A stretch of DNA of 5,463 nucleotides, taken from Oscillospiraceae bacterium. Its GTDB lineage: Bacteria; Bacillota; Clostridia; Oscillospirales; UBA929. The notes beneath the pieces were generated by a model. The model searched no databases. It was not told where the DNA came from and saw nothing but the letters and a program-made list of their open reading frames with translations. Positions 5,461 through 5,463 of this stretch are shown piece by piece. The position numbers were made by a program, and so were the translations under genes. Every line of letters starts with the position of its first letter. Within the stretch, counting starts at the first letter, position 1. The stretch is taken from positions 1 to 5,463 of the forward strand of contig JAITDM010000040.1 of NCBI GenBank assembly GCA_031282535.1, read 5' to 3'.

Positions 5461-5463
5461 GGA

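Overview
The window is a single-strand cluster of five arginine-biosynthesis genes in the order argC (5' end outside the window), argJ, argB, argD, argF, all on the + strand. The DNA is GC-rich (roughly 65-70% by eye). The gene order, the purine-rich Shine-Dalgarno sites (AGGAAAGGA, GAGGAAGGGG) and the protein motifs point to a high-GC Firmicute, most plausibly a gut-type Clostridia/Oscillospirales-like bacterium. This assignment is an inference; no marker gene is present to prove it.

Layout: 2-967 argC, the less common short (type 2) reductase, open to the left edge. 968-1028 is an AT-rich gap carrying TAGT heptad repeats that begin over the argC stop. 1029-2249 is argJ. 2250-2338 is a gap holding a two-hairpin element in minus orientation. 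2339-3193 is argB, then a 12-nt gap, then 3206-4381 argD. 4382-4457 is a gap holding a second copy of the two-hairpin element in plus orientation. 4458-5375 is argF. 5376-5463 holds three palindromes, the first spanning the argF stop. No tRNA, rRNA, CRISPR array, transposase or phage gene is visible.

The genes work as one pathway. ArgB phosphorylates N-acetylglutamate, ArgC reduces the acyl phosphate to the semialdehyde, and ArgD transaminates it to N-acetylornithine. ArgJ transfers the acetyl group back to glutamate to release ornithine, and ArgF carbamoylates ornithine to citrulline. argG, argH and carAB are not in the window. ArgB has the N-terminal helix seen in arginine-inhibited hexameric kinases, so feedback control at ArgB is likely.

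The coding content is ordinary. The noteworthy part is the spacers. The two larger gaps flanking argB-argD carry diverged, oppositely oriented copies of a roughly 61-63 bp element. In both copies the second hairpin starts at exactly base 43, while its sequence has changed and its palindromic form is kept. I see no evidence for an undescribed multi-gene system here.
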